Assembly: GCA_016802295.1 (NCBI GenBank) | Contig: JAESIW010000203.1 | Coordinates: forward strand, 1,506,795-1,570,794 | Length of the DNA: 64,000 nucleotides | Reading direction: 5' to 3' | DNA from: Brachionus rotundiformis | Lineage: Eukaryota; Rotifera; Eurotatoria; Ploima; Brachionidae | Part shown: positions 33,401 through 44,530 of the stretch, one piece after another | Numbering within the stretch: position 1 is the first letter of the stretch | Layout: the number at the start of each line of letters is the position of its first letter | Position numbers and translations under genes: made by a program | The notes under the pieces: model-generated | What the model saw: the letters and a program-made list of their open reading frames with translations, nothing else | Told to the model about the DNA's origin: nothing | Database searches by the model: none

Positions 33401-35168
33401 CGCGCTCTCAAGATGGTCAATTGAAGAGCCACCAATAAGTGAAGGAGACGACGACGAAGAACCATTCGTGATCAATCTCATAAGAGACCAAGACCAAAAT
33501 ACTTACGACTACACGAACTTAAACTTGCTCGACCAAAGCGACGATTCTGATATACAGTCGATAATTGACATGAAACAGAGAGACCGGAAATGCCCATCTA
33601 AACAATCTGGCATGTCGGACGGACTAAAATCACTCATGAGATTTTATGATGAATTAATAGTAATAGATGGAAAACTATATCATTCAGCAAAACTGGACAA
33701 CAAACCAAAACTTGTTTTGGCAATGAGTAAAATAAAGTTGGCAATCGATTTAGTACACTCCAACATCCTAAGCGGACATCAAGGGACAAAAAGGACCAGA
33801 GAAAAATTATTTAGTCGATTCTTTAGGCCGAAACTTGGATACTATATTGATCAATTCATTAAGTATTGTGAAATCTGCCAGAAGATAAAGAACCCTAAGC
33901 GGTTTCCTAAAGCAAGATTGGTTCCGATCCTCCCCGACCATCCACTCCAACTGGTAACCATGGACATTGTCGGTCCTCTACCAACCTCGTCTAATGGTAA
34001 CAAATACATTCTGGTCATCTGTTGTCATTTTTCCAAATTCGTGGTGCTATACTCCATACCAGACCAAACCGCTGAGACGATCGTAGAGAAATACCTCTCC
34101 TTTGCATTCCTATTTGGGTTCTCTACAAATGTCCTGACTGATTTAGGTACGAATTTCCAAGCCGAGATAATGAAAAAACTCTACGAGCTTATGGACGTGT
34201 ATCAACTAAAGACCAGTGCCTATCATCCATAATGCAACGGGTTAACGGAGAGATTCAACCGAACCCTCAAAATGATGCTCTCAGGATATGTAGACGAGAA
34301 CCAAAGAAATTGGTTATTGGACAAACTTATATTTGCCTACAATGTGTCTGTTCATAGTGCAACCGGACACACACCATATGAACTAATGTTCGGTAGGAAA
34401 CCCAAACTTCCAATAGACTTGGTGACAAGCCAGCCTGAACAAACAACTAATGTTTTAGACACCGGGAATGTATTAGTAAACCCACCAAGGCCCGAGCAGT
34501 CTAAAATCGATAAGTATTTACACCAGTTAAAAGAACAGTTGGCTGAAGCCTTCGAACAGGTTAAACTAAACCGAGACTTAAAGCTGAAAAAAACACAGTG
34601 GTTATATAATCGGAACATTAAACCGGAAAAGTATAAAGCAGGGGAATTAGTATTGAGAAATGTTGTTACAATCAAAAAAGGCCTATCAAAAAAATTAGCA
34701 CCTAAATGGGAAGGACCCTTCGTGATAGTTAAACAACTAAACGATACGTACTACCAAATCCGTTGGGCAAAAAACATCAAAGCAAATGCTAGAACTATAC
34801 ACCACAACCGACTTAAAAGATATTTCGGAAAAGCCCCACCGCAAACAAGTGAAAACTCAGAAAAAGAGCCGGAATTAACTCAACCAACACCGGTGACTGC
34901 TAACATCCACAACACAAAAAGAAGAGGACGCCTAAAGAAAGGTGCGAGTAACGTTGTCGAGAATACAAACAAAACCACAAAAGCTAGAAAAAAAAAAAGA
35001 AAAAAAATACCAGGCCGCCCAAAGAAAGTTACCACTTACCCACTTCCTGTACAACAACCTCAAATAAAACAACTCAACTGCAGGATAAGCCCGAACATCC
35101 TGGATCAAACTGCCCTAGCACAAATGCCCATGAAAATGACCGGCCTACCAGGAATAGACGTCCAGTAG
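30474..35168 (+). pseudogene. gag-pol polyprotein frame with four in-frame stops
   Basis: One reading frame runs from ATG 30474 to TAG 35166-35168 and is interrupted by stops at 30702-30704, 31956-31958, 33078-33080 and 34230-34232, with no frameshift. Gag-like sequence (RDDIRGWLSMFERHHQDLS, about 30864) precedes an aspartic protease (LDTGADVSAIS, 31599-31631), reverse transcriptase (FTVDYSKINN; active site FLDD 32610-32621), RNase H (TSEKELLAIVLAVEYF), integrase zinc-binding region (H-x-H ... CEICQ) and integrase core acids at about 33963, 34140 and 34248. The C-terminal GPY/F-type segment (KWEGPFVIVK) is followed by a Lys/Arg-rich tail with two AT-hook-like motifs (RRGRLKK, GRPKK). No CCHC zinc knuckle was seen in Gag. 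The stops in RNase H and integrase indicate a non-autonomous copy. Confidence 0.87.
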
Positions 35169-35558
35169 AACGCCTTACATATTACCCCAATTAAGCTACA
35201 CGCAAAGCCATCTAAACCATTTCCCAAGCAATTTAAAAGAATTTTTTTTTAATTTTTCCCCCATAACAAATGACATATTAAGACAAATTAAAATTTATAT
35301 CTAAAAATTGATTTCAAAAATGTTTTTTCTTTTCTTTTCACTTTCATTGTAAACATCACAACAAAAGACCGGCCTCGCAGGCGGACAGAAAATCAATGGG
35401 TCCACTGTTGCCAAATCACCAAGCGGTACTGGCCGTACTCAAACATCGATCCTTAGAGCGAAAAATAATCTCATGACCCCTTACTTCCAAAGAGAATCAT
35501 AAACCCAAATTTTTTTGATTTTTTCCTTTATTTAGAATGTGGGTCCATTCTTCTAATT
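35169..35558 (+). other. 3' untranslated region of the LTR element
   Basis: Sequence between the polyprotein stop and the polypurine tract, partly less AT-rich; no frame or domain was recognised. Confidence 0.6.
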
Positions 35559-35566
35559 GAGGGGGG
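35559..35566 (+). promoter_or_regulatory. Polypurine tract
   Basis: GAGGGGGG lies four bases before the 3' LTR, as expected for the plus-strand primer of reverse transcription. Confidence 0.75.
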
Positions 35567-35570
35567 CATA

Positions 35571-35700
35571 TATTATGCTTGCAGTACTAAGTATATTTAT
35601 TATTAGAATTTATTAGTTATAAATAGGGAATAAATTTTATATTTGGAGGAATAAAACTTATCATAAAAGAAAATAAATCTTTCAATCTCGATCTATAACA
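35571..35700 (+). repeat. 3' LTR
   Basis: 130 bp, colinear with the 5' LTR; visible differences are TA instead of TG at the start and GGGA instead of GGGG in the TATAAATAGGGG region. Confidence 0.88.
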
Positions 35701-35749
35701 GAGCCAAAGTTTTATTTATTTTTCAAAAAAGTTGTAGAAAAAATTACTT

Positions 35750-36565
35750 ATGAGTGGGAAAAAGACAAAACTTAATTTCGAAAGGAGTGACGACGATGAA
35801 AGTGTCTTTGAATTTAGATATACAAAGACACAAAAAACCGTTGTTGACCAAATTAACCCTTGCATTGAAAAACAGCGAAAAAAGAAAATTCAAAACAAAC
35901 CTATATCGTTTTTTATAAATAAAGGTTAATCAAAATCTAATCGAGCAATCCAAATATATCGAAAATTTGACAGATATTGAGATTGCTAACAATAATGAGC
36001 AAAATAACGAAGAATTAATGAATAACCTTAATAGTCTTGAAGAGGAGATGGTCGAAAAGTTTCAAAATTCTTCATTTGAAGAAAGTTTTGAATATAAAAA
36101 TCAGAACCCAAAGCTTAATTTTTTTACTTTAAGAAATCTTAAAATTCAAAAATTCTTTTAAGTCTTTATTATCATTCTGATATATCAACAAAGGAAGCCT
36201 GTCTAATGATTTTATGTTATTTTAATAGTCCAGAAAAAACTTCTCGAAATGATACGATTGTTTTTACCTTTTTCGAATAATCTTCCTAAAACAGTAAATA
36301 AACTTAAAAAAATGATATTAAAAGAAGTTGAAGAGTTAAAAGAAAAGCTTTTTTGTGAATTATGCTTGTGTGAATTAAACATTGAAAAAAAGTGTACAAA
36401 TGATGATTGTTCAAACAAATACAGATTTTCAAATCAAATGAATTCCTTCATCTACCTTAATATAGAACCAAGAATTACTATATTGATTAAATCTCACATC
36501 GAAGACATATTGATTGCCAAAACGTTTAAAAAGTCTTTTTTAGATATACATGATGGCTTATATAT
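35750..36565 (+). pseudogene. CACTA-like transposase, N-terminal part, broken by insertion
   Basis: Starts with ATG at 35750 (MSGKKTKLNFERSDDDES; exon 1 to about 35924 at a GTTAAT donor), continues at 35967-36161 (acidic, NNNEQNNEELMNNLNSLEEE) and 36249-36565. The last part has a zinc-ribbon-like CELCLCELNIEKKCTNDDC and ends in FLDIHDGLYMG, the position where Tnp2-type transposases continue; here another sequence begins. Stops between the parts may be introns or decay. The gene is the divergent partner of the minus-strand gene ending at 30102, with the LTR element inserted between them. Confidence 0.5.
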
Positions 36566-36740
36566 GGGGTGAGGTTTAAAGTCAAATAAAAATCTGGGAA
36601 ACTCATACGAAAAAAAAATTTTTTTGTCCAACCCATAAAATCATAAAAAAGACTTTTTTTTCTGGCAAAGTCATACAAAAAATTCTTAAATCTGGTAAAC
36701 TCATATGATACTCGGGTAAAGTCAAACAAAAATAATTTTT
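36566..36740. repeat. Four copies of a CTGGYAAASTCATACRAAA-type motif
   Basis: Approximate 19-bp units begin at about 36592, 36662, 36691 and 36712, with a further related stretch at 36571. They start exactly where the CACTA-like coding sequence ends, so they may be the subterminal repeats of the MULE that follows. No matching inverted copies were found near 38.7-39.0 kb. Confidence 0.5.
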
Positions 36741-37021
36741 TTTTCAAATTTTTTAAGAATTTTGCAAGCGTTTAATTTAAATTTTTCAAATTTATTATTC
36801 AAGTTTTCTACAAAATAAGCTTGCTAAATTGTTTGGAAAAAAATTTTGAACAAAAGAAAGACTCTTTTTTTAATTTGATTTTTTTTCTTTAAAAAGATTT
36901 AATTATTGCATCATTTTAAATAATTTAAAAACTAACTATAAAAACGACTGAAAAATTTTAAAAAAAATTATAGATTTTTTTAAAATGCCAAAAATATTAA
37001 AATGGAAATTGATTCAAACTT

Positions 37022-38715
37022 GTGAAAATCAAAATGTTTGATTATTTGTTTGTTTTATTAAATCAAAATAATGATTACTTAATGTCTTTGAAAAGTACCA
37101 GAATGGCAAGCAGGCAAATACTTAAGTGTAGTATTTGTAAAGCCTGTAAAATGGTTAGAATATACAGAAAATGTACATCAAAATTATGCAAAGAGTGTGA
37201 TTTTCAAATAAAAATTAAAAATTTCCTAAAAAAAAATTTTTTTCAGGTATACGAACTCAATGATCATAATCGAAAACCAATTGAAAGCTTAGATGAAAAC
37301 GATGACAATGATTACAGAGACGTTGGGATAAATTCCAAAGATGTAATTGAAAAAATAATTTTCGAAAAAAATATCACCAAACCAAAAAAAATTCACATTG
37401 AATTGACATTAAATCAAAAATTATATTCATTAACAAATATTCCAACTTTAGAGAAAATTCAAAACTTGGTCAAGTACCGAAGACAAAAGAATGGTGATGT
37501 TAATAATAAGATGGTGTTGTTGAATATTTGTCAAGCTTAACAATGTCTACTGATGATGATTTGGTAGCATTTGGTGTCGAAAAAGAAAATGGATCATATA
37601 AACTTGGCTCTGGTTTAGATGATGATCGTTGTCATATAGGATTAACATCAAAAAAATTGTTAAAAAATTTGCCAGATGGTAAAATTTTTCACATCGATTC
37701 CACGTATAAAATAGTAAAATACTGTTTTCCAATTATGGTGTTTGGTTTTACTGACATTTCAAGAAAATTTCATCCCATACCTTTTATGATTACTTCACAT
37801 GAGGCAGAAGTAGATTATCTGCATTTTTTAAAATCATTAAATAATATAGCTGCTATATATGGTGTTGATTTTAATCCAAATTTTATCGTTCATGATGGTT
37901 CATATGCTATCCGTAATGCTGTTAAAAGTCTTTATCCTGCTTGTACATCAATTATGTGTTTTTTTCACATAATGCAAAATGTCAAACTCCATATAACAAA
38001 ATATGATCAAACAACTAGAAAACAAATCTATAAAGACATTTACAAAATGAGAGATTGTAAAAATTTAATATCATTTAAAGAAATGACTAAGAAAATTCTA
38101 AGAATATGGAAGAAAAATGGTTTAAAAGAATTCAGTGAGTACTTTAAAAGTCAATGGATTAAAAGTGACTTTTCAAATTGGCAAACTTACTTGACAGATC
38201 CTGGTGATGCAATGAGTAATTCACCAATTGAGAGTTACAACCGGGTTCTTAAAGATTTTTTTAGTAATCGTATTAAATATAATATGTTACCAGTGTTGGG
38301 TATTTTTGAAAAATGCGTTAAATTTGAATCAATGAATTCAAAAGCTCCTTGTTGGTTTACCAAAGTGGGTAAAATGTTGTTGAAAGACTGTGAAAGAGTA
38401 ATTAAATCGAATAAACTTGAATTGTTAAATGATTCAAATGATGGTTCAAATGACTTATATATTTTTAAGTATAAACATAAAAATGGAGATATTGATAATG
38501 TAGAAATAACAAATGAGGACTGTAGTTGTATTGAATGCAATAAATGTTCTTGTTCACCCTATTTGGATAGAGGTATCTGTAGCCATATTTTGGTTGGCTG
38601 CGTAATGATAAAAAAAAAATACAAAGTTTTAAATTTGGAATCAAAATTTGTAAATAAATCAAAAAAGAAAGTAGGAAGATATAGCTTTGCTAAGTTTTGT
38701 TTAAAAAAAGATTAA
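37022..38715 (+). CDS. MULE transposase with zinc cluster and SWIM zinc finger
   Basis: Two frames, 37022-37540 and 37528-38715, overlap and differ by one register. The first has a zinc-binding cluster (CSICKACKMVRIYRKC, then CKEC) of FLYWCH/WRKY-GCM type. The second holds a Mutator-like transposase core with the expected acids D in HIDSTYK (37696-37698), D in VHDGSYA (37894-37896) and E in PIESYNR (38230-38232), CFFH (about 37960), and ends with a SWIM zinc finger CSCSPYLDRGICSHILVGC. MULE proteins of this type bind their terminal repeats and move the element. The DDE triad is intact and the main frame of about 390 codons has no stop, so only the register change between the two frames (around 37500-37530) argues against activity; an undetected intron could also explain it. 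Ends of the element were not determined. Confidence 0.7.
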
Positions 38716-38887
38716 AGTTTTTTTTGTATTCGTTTATTTCTGTGTCAGGAGTTGAAAATGGTAAAATGCAGCTGCGATGGAAGGAAGTATATGGTGTTCA
38801 ATTTACAGAGTAATTTCCTTTTTTCTTTGTTTTTAAATACAAAATTTAATCATTTAATTATTTAAGCTCATGGGAAAGTGCTTCGGC

Positions 38888-38905
38888 TAGGGTTTAGGGT
38901 TTAGG
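38888..38905 (+). repeat. Short TTTAGGG telomere-like repeat
   Basis: TAGGGTTTAGGGTTTAGG is two and a half units of TTTAGGG. It is short and internal, and could be chance or an element end. Confidence 0.6.
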
Positions 38906-38928
38906 AAAGAAAAATGAAAAATTATTGC

Positions 38929-38971
38929 AAATACATATAAAGAGTAAACAGTTTACTCTTTATATGTATTT
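38929..38971. repeat. 43-bp near-perfect palindrome
   Basis: Arms 38929-38949 and 38951-38971 are perfect 21-bp inverted copies (AAATACATATAAAGAGTAAAC and complement) separated by one A. It lies 24 bp after the telomere-like repeat and 38 bp before the first ATG of the next element. It could extrude as a cruciform or form an RNA hairpin. Confidence 0.85.
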
Positions 38972-39008
38972 AAATAATTATTAAATAGAAAAAAGTATAT
39001 TAATAAAA

Positions 39009-41960
39009 ATGAGTCAAAAAAGAAAATGTAGAACCAACATTGATTTACAGCTAATTATCGATAAATCAGTCCAATTTTTGATTGACAATAATTTAACGCT
39101 ATGTGAACTGGTCGGCTCATTTAGCGGTGAAAAACACTTTCGGGAAGGCTATGTCTATTTATTTTTGGTGCTTATATGTTAGTTGATTCGCTTTATTTAC
39201 ACACTATGTGGAAAAGAGACACAAAAAGGTATAAAACAAATGTAATGAACAAGTTTAAACAAATGAGAATTGATAAGAAAGAGAAAATTATACTTTTTTC
39301 TGAGAAAGATAAAAAAAAATGAAAAAATACATTACAACAAATAAAACGGATAATCGTAAACGGTTTAATTCTATATTTTGTGAATTTATATCAATGAAAT
39401 TTCAGGCCTTGGGTATTTTATGTTGGCTAAAAAATGGTTCAAACTGGTTTCGAAAAGATCATGGAAGGACATTATTGGAGTGGATATTTTACTTGCATAT
39501 CATGCGATAACTCTTTCAGACTGTATATTTCATCGAATGAAATGGATCAGATGATAATCAACATGGAGAACTATAAAAAAAATCACAAATCTAATGTCGT
39601 TAATTTAAAAAGCAAAAGAATTACAGGCGATAAAAAAAAATTGATGTCTGAAAAAATAAAATTAATGGGTTTTTCTAACTCTAGAGCCCAAAATCATAGA
39701 AATACTGATCAACCGATTGATTATTCAGCTATAAGGAAGATCTCAAGTGATTATACACATAGAAATAAATTATTCAATGAGGTGAGATCAGATGCAGATG
39801 CAGTGAAATCATCATTTCACCTTCTAGTAAAGAGCAACTGTAAAAAAGGGATAAACGGATTCATTCAAGAAATATCTATTTCACCTATTTCAATGACAAT
39901 ATTTTCTGAAATTCAAATAAAGATGTGGGATACAATTCAAAAACGCAATCCAGTCTGGCATTTTGACGCCTCCGGACTATTTATTCCTACTTTTTTCAAC
40001 CAAAAAAAGCCACTGCTTTTTTCTATAATTAGTTACGATCCTATAACAAAATCATTGTTTCCAGTAGCAGATTTTTTTTCAACTGAAAACGACACAACAA
40101 ATATATCAATAAACCTCTTAAAAACTACATCATCATTTAGGAAATTAAATCCAGATTTTTATAGTTGTAACAGACTTTAGTTGGGCAAATATTAACGCAC
40201 TTTTAAGAATCATTTTAAATTGTGATATAACTTAATATCTTAAATTTAGCTACAGCATTGTGGTTTAAAACGAATCTATCTTTTCGAAAAATTTGAAAAC
40301 AAAAATATATATATTTTAAACTCATTTTTTAAAGTAAATAATCGATGATCTTGACAATGTGAATATTACAAAAAGTAAAATTAACGATAAAATGCGGGCA
40401 GCATTTATTTATTGCTTTACTTTGCTTCAAAATTCATCCTCGATTAATGAATTCAATCAGAATCTGGAAGATCATGGTAACTTTATTTTGTCAACCACAA
40501 TTTTTTCGGTCATTACTTCATTCTCTCGTTAGAATGAAAATAGAGATTAGTATTAGGAATTCTGACTGGTTGAATGAAATCTTAAAAGCAAAGTAAAATT
40601 TTTGATCAAATTTCAAGCGCTCAATCTTGCTCAAACATTTTTAGATGCGCAATTAAATTTCATTGCATTTTTAGAAATTACAATCCTTTTTTTCAAAAGT
40701 TTGAAAATAAAGCTCAGTTTGAAAAAAATCAGATGATTTTTTATTCTTTTAACATTTCAGAGCAATTAAAGATTAAAATTTAAGCGCCTACTTTTTTCAA
40801 GCGAAATCGTCATTCCATATTACAATTATCTATTGATGTTCTAAGTTTAAAAATTTTTATGAAAAAGATTGCATCGATTTTTCAAAAAATCAAGATGAGG
40901 TCATCAATCGTCAGGACGAGGAAAAATGGGATTTCCTTTTGGAATCAACAATTTCAAATGTGAAGAATCTTTCAAACCTCAATTTAGTGGTGAATCAGAG
41001 CTGTTTTCATTACCTTTGATGGAATGCCAAGACAATAATTCTATTTCTTTCCGAAATCACATTTATTTTTATTCAAATTATTCCAAAATGACATGTAAAA
41101 ATGTATATGAGCTCCTAAACAATGACCTTCTAAGTGACGAAGTAAATAATGCCTTTAAATAAATTTGATTCATTATTTTTTACATTTTTGGATAATTTTT
41201 AATTATTTCAAAACTAAAGCTGAGTCATATAATATAAGAATCATTGACTATTTTTCGACAAGTAAAATTTTTAATGGTGTGTTTATAAGTGAAAACATTT
41301 TCGATGAAGTAATGTTTATTTTTTTATTTTAATTTATTTTAACAAGTTTTCAAAGGATTTAAATTTGTATTCAATGATATCTGGTTTAGTTTTTGATCCG
41401 CGCCGTAGCCATTGGTGTCTCTTTTTTGCAGATGTAAGAAATCAAAGTTTTTCGTCCTTGGATTCGTTAGGTGCCGGAAATGATAATATTTGTTTTGAAA
41501 AGTGGAAGTAATCAACATATAGTTCCCTTTTAAATATAAATAAAATCTCTTCATTTTTAGATTGTTTTGCTCGTAACGAAAAGATATATGTGATAAAAAA
41601 AGGATGTTGAGGAAGTTTCTCCATCCTTTGCAAAATGATGGAGTAAGTTGTGGTGTGTTTGTTTGTATGTTTTTTGAATGCCTATTAAGTGTTGACGTTA
41701 GCGATAAAGAATTAAAACTGAAAGAAAAATGCCCTTATAGATTCAGAAAAGTGATTTTTGATAAATTGTACAAGGAAAATATCAAATATGTTGGCAAAGT
41801 AAATTTATGTTGTATCTGCGGAGAGAAAGATTCCGATCAAGAAAAAATAGGTTCTGATTGTATTCATTCATATCATTCAAGATGTCCAAAAAAAAATTTT
41901 TGCGAGCAATGTCAAGTAATAGATTGTTTACTTGAAAAATATCAACTAATATATTTATAA
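39009..41960 (+). pseudogene. MULE-like transposase with Ulp1/C48 peptidase domain, decayed
   Basis: ATG at 39009 starts MSQKRKCRTNIDLQLIIDKS; later parts are 39434-40180 (CISCDNSFR zinc pair; KNPV-type core WHFDASGLFIPTF and LLFSIISYDPITKSLFP; DFFSTENDTTNIS) and a continuation TDFSWANINALL around 40170-40210 in a shifted frame. 41604-41960 gives the C-terminal half of a Ulp1-type cysteine peptidase, LQNDGVSCGVFVCMFFECLL, with the expected Gln and Cys, followed by a RING-like cluster CCICGEKDS...CIHSYHSRC...CEQC. DNA transposons carrying Ulp1-like peptidases are known in several superfamilies. Many stops and frameshifts (for example 39180, 39318, 40180-40900) show decay. The peptidase His/Asp part should lie near 41200-41600 but is not readable. 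Confidence 0.6.
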
Positions 41961-42505
41961 ATAAAATTGAAAAAAGATTAAAATACGATTCAATTTTTGA
42001 ATATCTATTAAAAACTTAAGTTGTCGCTGTAAACAACATTGTTATATTTCTATGTTTTAATTTATCAACATTAAATTCAGATTTTTAATAACTTAAACCA
42101 AAAAAAAATGAACAATTACTTCAGAAAGTCGATGTCAAACGAAACTTTAGCTAGTTTAGCGAAAAAGTAATTGTTAATTCATTTTTAAGAATAACTTTAA
42201 TTGAATTTAGTATTGTCCCGTCAAAAACTCAAGGAGAATAAAAAGATATTCTTAAGAGATTTTTTGCATACTACCCAAAAAAATCTCTTAAATAACTAAT
42301 AATTTTTTAAAAGTTGGTTAAATTTTGAAATAAAAAATAGTTTATTTTGTGATTTATTAGAATTTTTGACCAAAATGCTCTTCAACTGTTTGGGAACGTA
42401 AAGTAAAAGCTAATTAGTATTTTTAATTGAAGCTCTAGTATTAATCATCGTAAAAATTTACTTTGTTATAAATTACTTAGAAAATATTTAATAATTCTAC
42501 TTTAG
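41961..42505. other. Spacer between transposon genes with imperfect inverted repeat
   Basis: Contains AAAAATGAACAATTACTT (about 42104-42121) and its inverted copy AAGTAATTGTT(AATT)CATTTTT (about 42166-42187), differing by a four-base insertion. This may be an element end. No gene is seen. Confidence 0.45.
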
Positions 42506-43645
42506 AACATTCAATACGAAAAAGAAAAGTGAATGATATTAAGTCTTATTCTGAAACAGATACACCACCATCGCCTACGTTCCTTTTTCAGAAAAAAAGA
42601 GAGGACCAAAAAGTATGTTCGAAAGGAAAAGTTTAGATTATTTAAACTAAGTTTACGAGCGGAAAAAAAAACCAAACCACAATGAAATTAGTGGCATTTT
42701 TCTTTCTCTTGAAAGTCGATACGAAAAACAACAAATCCGTGTAAGTCTTTTAAAAGAATAATCAATATTTATTAAATTGCAAATATAAATTTTTTTACCT
42801 TTCATTTAGAATTGGTTTTCAGATAAGCGGTTCAGAGAAAAAACATCATGCAAAAAGAATCAAGAATTTTCACTGATAAGTAATATAGAATCCAGCCAAA
42901 AACATGCCACTCATGAAGATGATGATGAAGATGGTGAAATTTCTGATTCATTTGAGGAAAATATAGACAATTTTAGTGGAGTAGTTGACGATGATGTAGT
43001 TCTGAGCTCGGTTAAAGAAGATAGTGAAATTCGTGATTCGTTCAAGGAAAATTTTGATAGTTTAATTGAAGATTTAAACGCTGATGATATTCATAGCACG
43101 AAAAGGAAGAAACTCCTAGACCCATTAAATATACTGAAGATGAGGAATTTTTTTAGGGTAAATATTTTTTAGGGTAAATATTCACAAAAACAAATAGTGT
43201 TAAGAAATATTTCGGAGGATTTCGAAAATGCTGTAAAAGAGCAAGAAATCAAAAAAATGAAAATTGAGCTTGAGACGGGTCTGATAAAATTAAAAAATTT
43301 ATACGATGAAAATGAGGAGATAAAATGTATAAATGAAAAGATTCAAAAAGAAAATTTATTATTGCAGTCAACAATATCAAGTAGTTCAAAGTTAATAAAA
43401 GATTTAAAAGATTCGTTATCAAAAGGTAAAATTTTAAAAATTATATAACAGACATATTTACATATCTCAATTAGAAAAAGAAAATTTTTCAAATCTTGAT
43501 GAATACCAAGAAAGTTTGTCTTAAAATTTATGGTCATTGTAATCATTCTACATTTATATTTAGTAATTTCACAATTAAGTGAACGACTCAACGAAGCAAT
43601 TAAGCTAAATGAAATACTTAAAACCTCATACGAAAATGAAAACTA
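42506..43645 (+). CDS. Unknown acidic, coiled-coil protein gene in transposon island
   Basis: Several plus-strand exons can be followed: 42506-42612 (HSIRKRKVNDIKSYSETDTP), a segment near 42680-42740 (NEISGIFLSLESRYEKQQIR, donor CCGT|GTAAGT), 42811-43160 (acidic: HEDDDEDGEISDSFEENIDN, then a second similar unit DSEIRDSFKENFDSLIEDLN), 43197-43448 (heptad-rich: NISEDFENAVKEQEIKKMKI) and about 43573-43645 (LSERLNEAIKLNEILKTSYE, stop TAA). The protein would be nuclear-looking (basic patches KRKKLL) with an internal acidic duplication and a C-terminal coiled coil. It is not obviously inside the adjacent CACTA-like element, whose left end is at 44185. I do not recognise the family. The start codon is not identified. 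Confidence 0.4.
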
Positions 43646-44184
43646 AAGAATTTGAGTCAAGTATTCAATATTGTAAACTTTATATTTTCTCATTATTTTT
43701 ATAAAAAGGTAATTTCATGCTATCAGGCAAATTTTTCAAAGGAAAATGATAAGTTAAATTTTTTTCTGAGAATTTGATTAATTTAAATTATTTTATGATA
43801 AAAAGAAACAATCTGTCCAAGAAAATACTGAATGCAATCACGGTAATTTATCACACAGAATTCAACAAATGGTAATATAAATAAACGAAAGAATTAAAAG
43901 ACTGTCAAAGGTTCACGAAAATTTTCTGTTATTTTTCTTTTGGTTTTTTATAGCTGATTTTTAGATTCCCGCAATATTTCTTCTTATAAGTTTTACTAGA
44001 AACTTTAAATATATCTTTATTTTAATGAGAGTTTTTAAAAATTAATATAAAATCTCTCTTAAAACATCTTAAATTAAGAGCTAAATTTAAATGAACGTTG
44101 AATTCACATAATTAAGTTAAAACCCACATTAATTTCATAAAGATAAGTTTTTGAAAAAGAAGGATGATATCTGAAATTTTATGT
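43646..44184. other. Spacer, no gene seen
   Basis: AT-rich sequence between the unknown gene and the left end of the CACTA-like element. Confidence 0.5.
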
Positions 44185-44530
44185 CCCCTATCAATATCTC
44201 AGCGAGATCTCATCTGAGATCTCTTGAGAAAATCTTTGAGATCTTACTGGAAAGCCAATGAGGTCTTTTGAGATTCTCTTGAGGAAACGCGCGACCATTT
44301 TCGCACAAGATCCCATGAGATTTTCATTAAAATACACATGAGATTATCACTAAAATTTTTTCGTTTAAAGCGATGTTATTTGAGAAAAGATGAGATTTTA
44401 TGAGAATTTTATTATATTTGGACGAATTGAATCTCATGTAAAAATATCTGTTATGCGAAATTCATGAGAAAAAATGAGAATTTATCAGGATTTCATTAGA
44501 TTCATAATAAAATCCCTTTCAACAGGTTTC
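44185..44530. repeat. Left TIR and subterminal GAGATCTCAT repeats
   Basis: Short TIR followed by about ten imperfect copies of a palindromic 10-12-bp word built from GAGAT and ATCTC, likely transposase binding sites. Confidence 0.65.

Larger units (their letters stand above)
30268..35700 (+). mobile_element. Ty3/gypsy-type LTR retrotransposon with 130-bp LTRs
   Basis: Direct repeats 30268-30397 and 35571-35700, both 130 bp, differ at about two positions. The 5' LTR starts TGTTAT and ends ATAACA; the 3' LTR has one change in its terminal TG. A four-base direct duplication GAGC flanks the element (30264-30267, 35701-35704). A primer binding site and a polypurine tract are present. Gene order protease, reverse transcriptase, RNase H, integrase is that of Ty3/gypsy elements; no envelope gene is seen. 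The element is distinctly less AT-rich than its surroundings. High LTR identity suggests a fairly recent insertion, yet the coding frame carries four stops. It sits between the two divergent genes of a CACTA-like element. Confidence 0.9.

Noticed and set aside
34352..34675. Minus-strand 107-codon frame in the LTR element
   Set aside because: Antisense to integrase; no recognisable protein, so no evidence for an envelope or antisense gene.
38780..38800. TATATGG as target duplication of the SWIM-MULE with 36557-36565
   Set aside because: Only seven bases in AT-rich DNA, not adjacent to inverted ends on either side.
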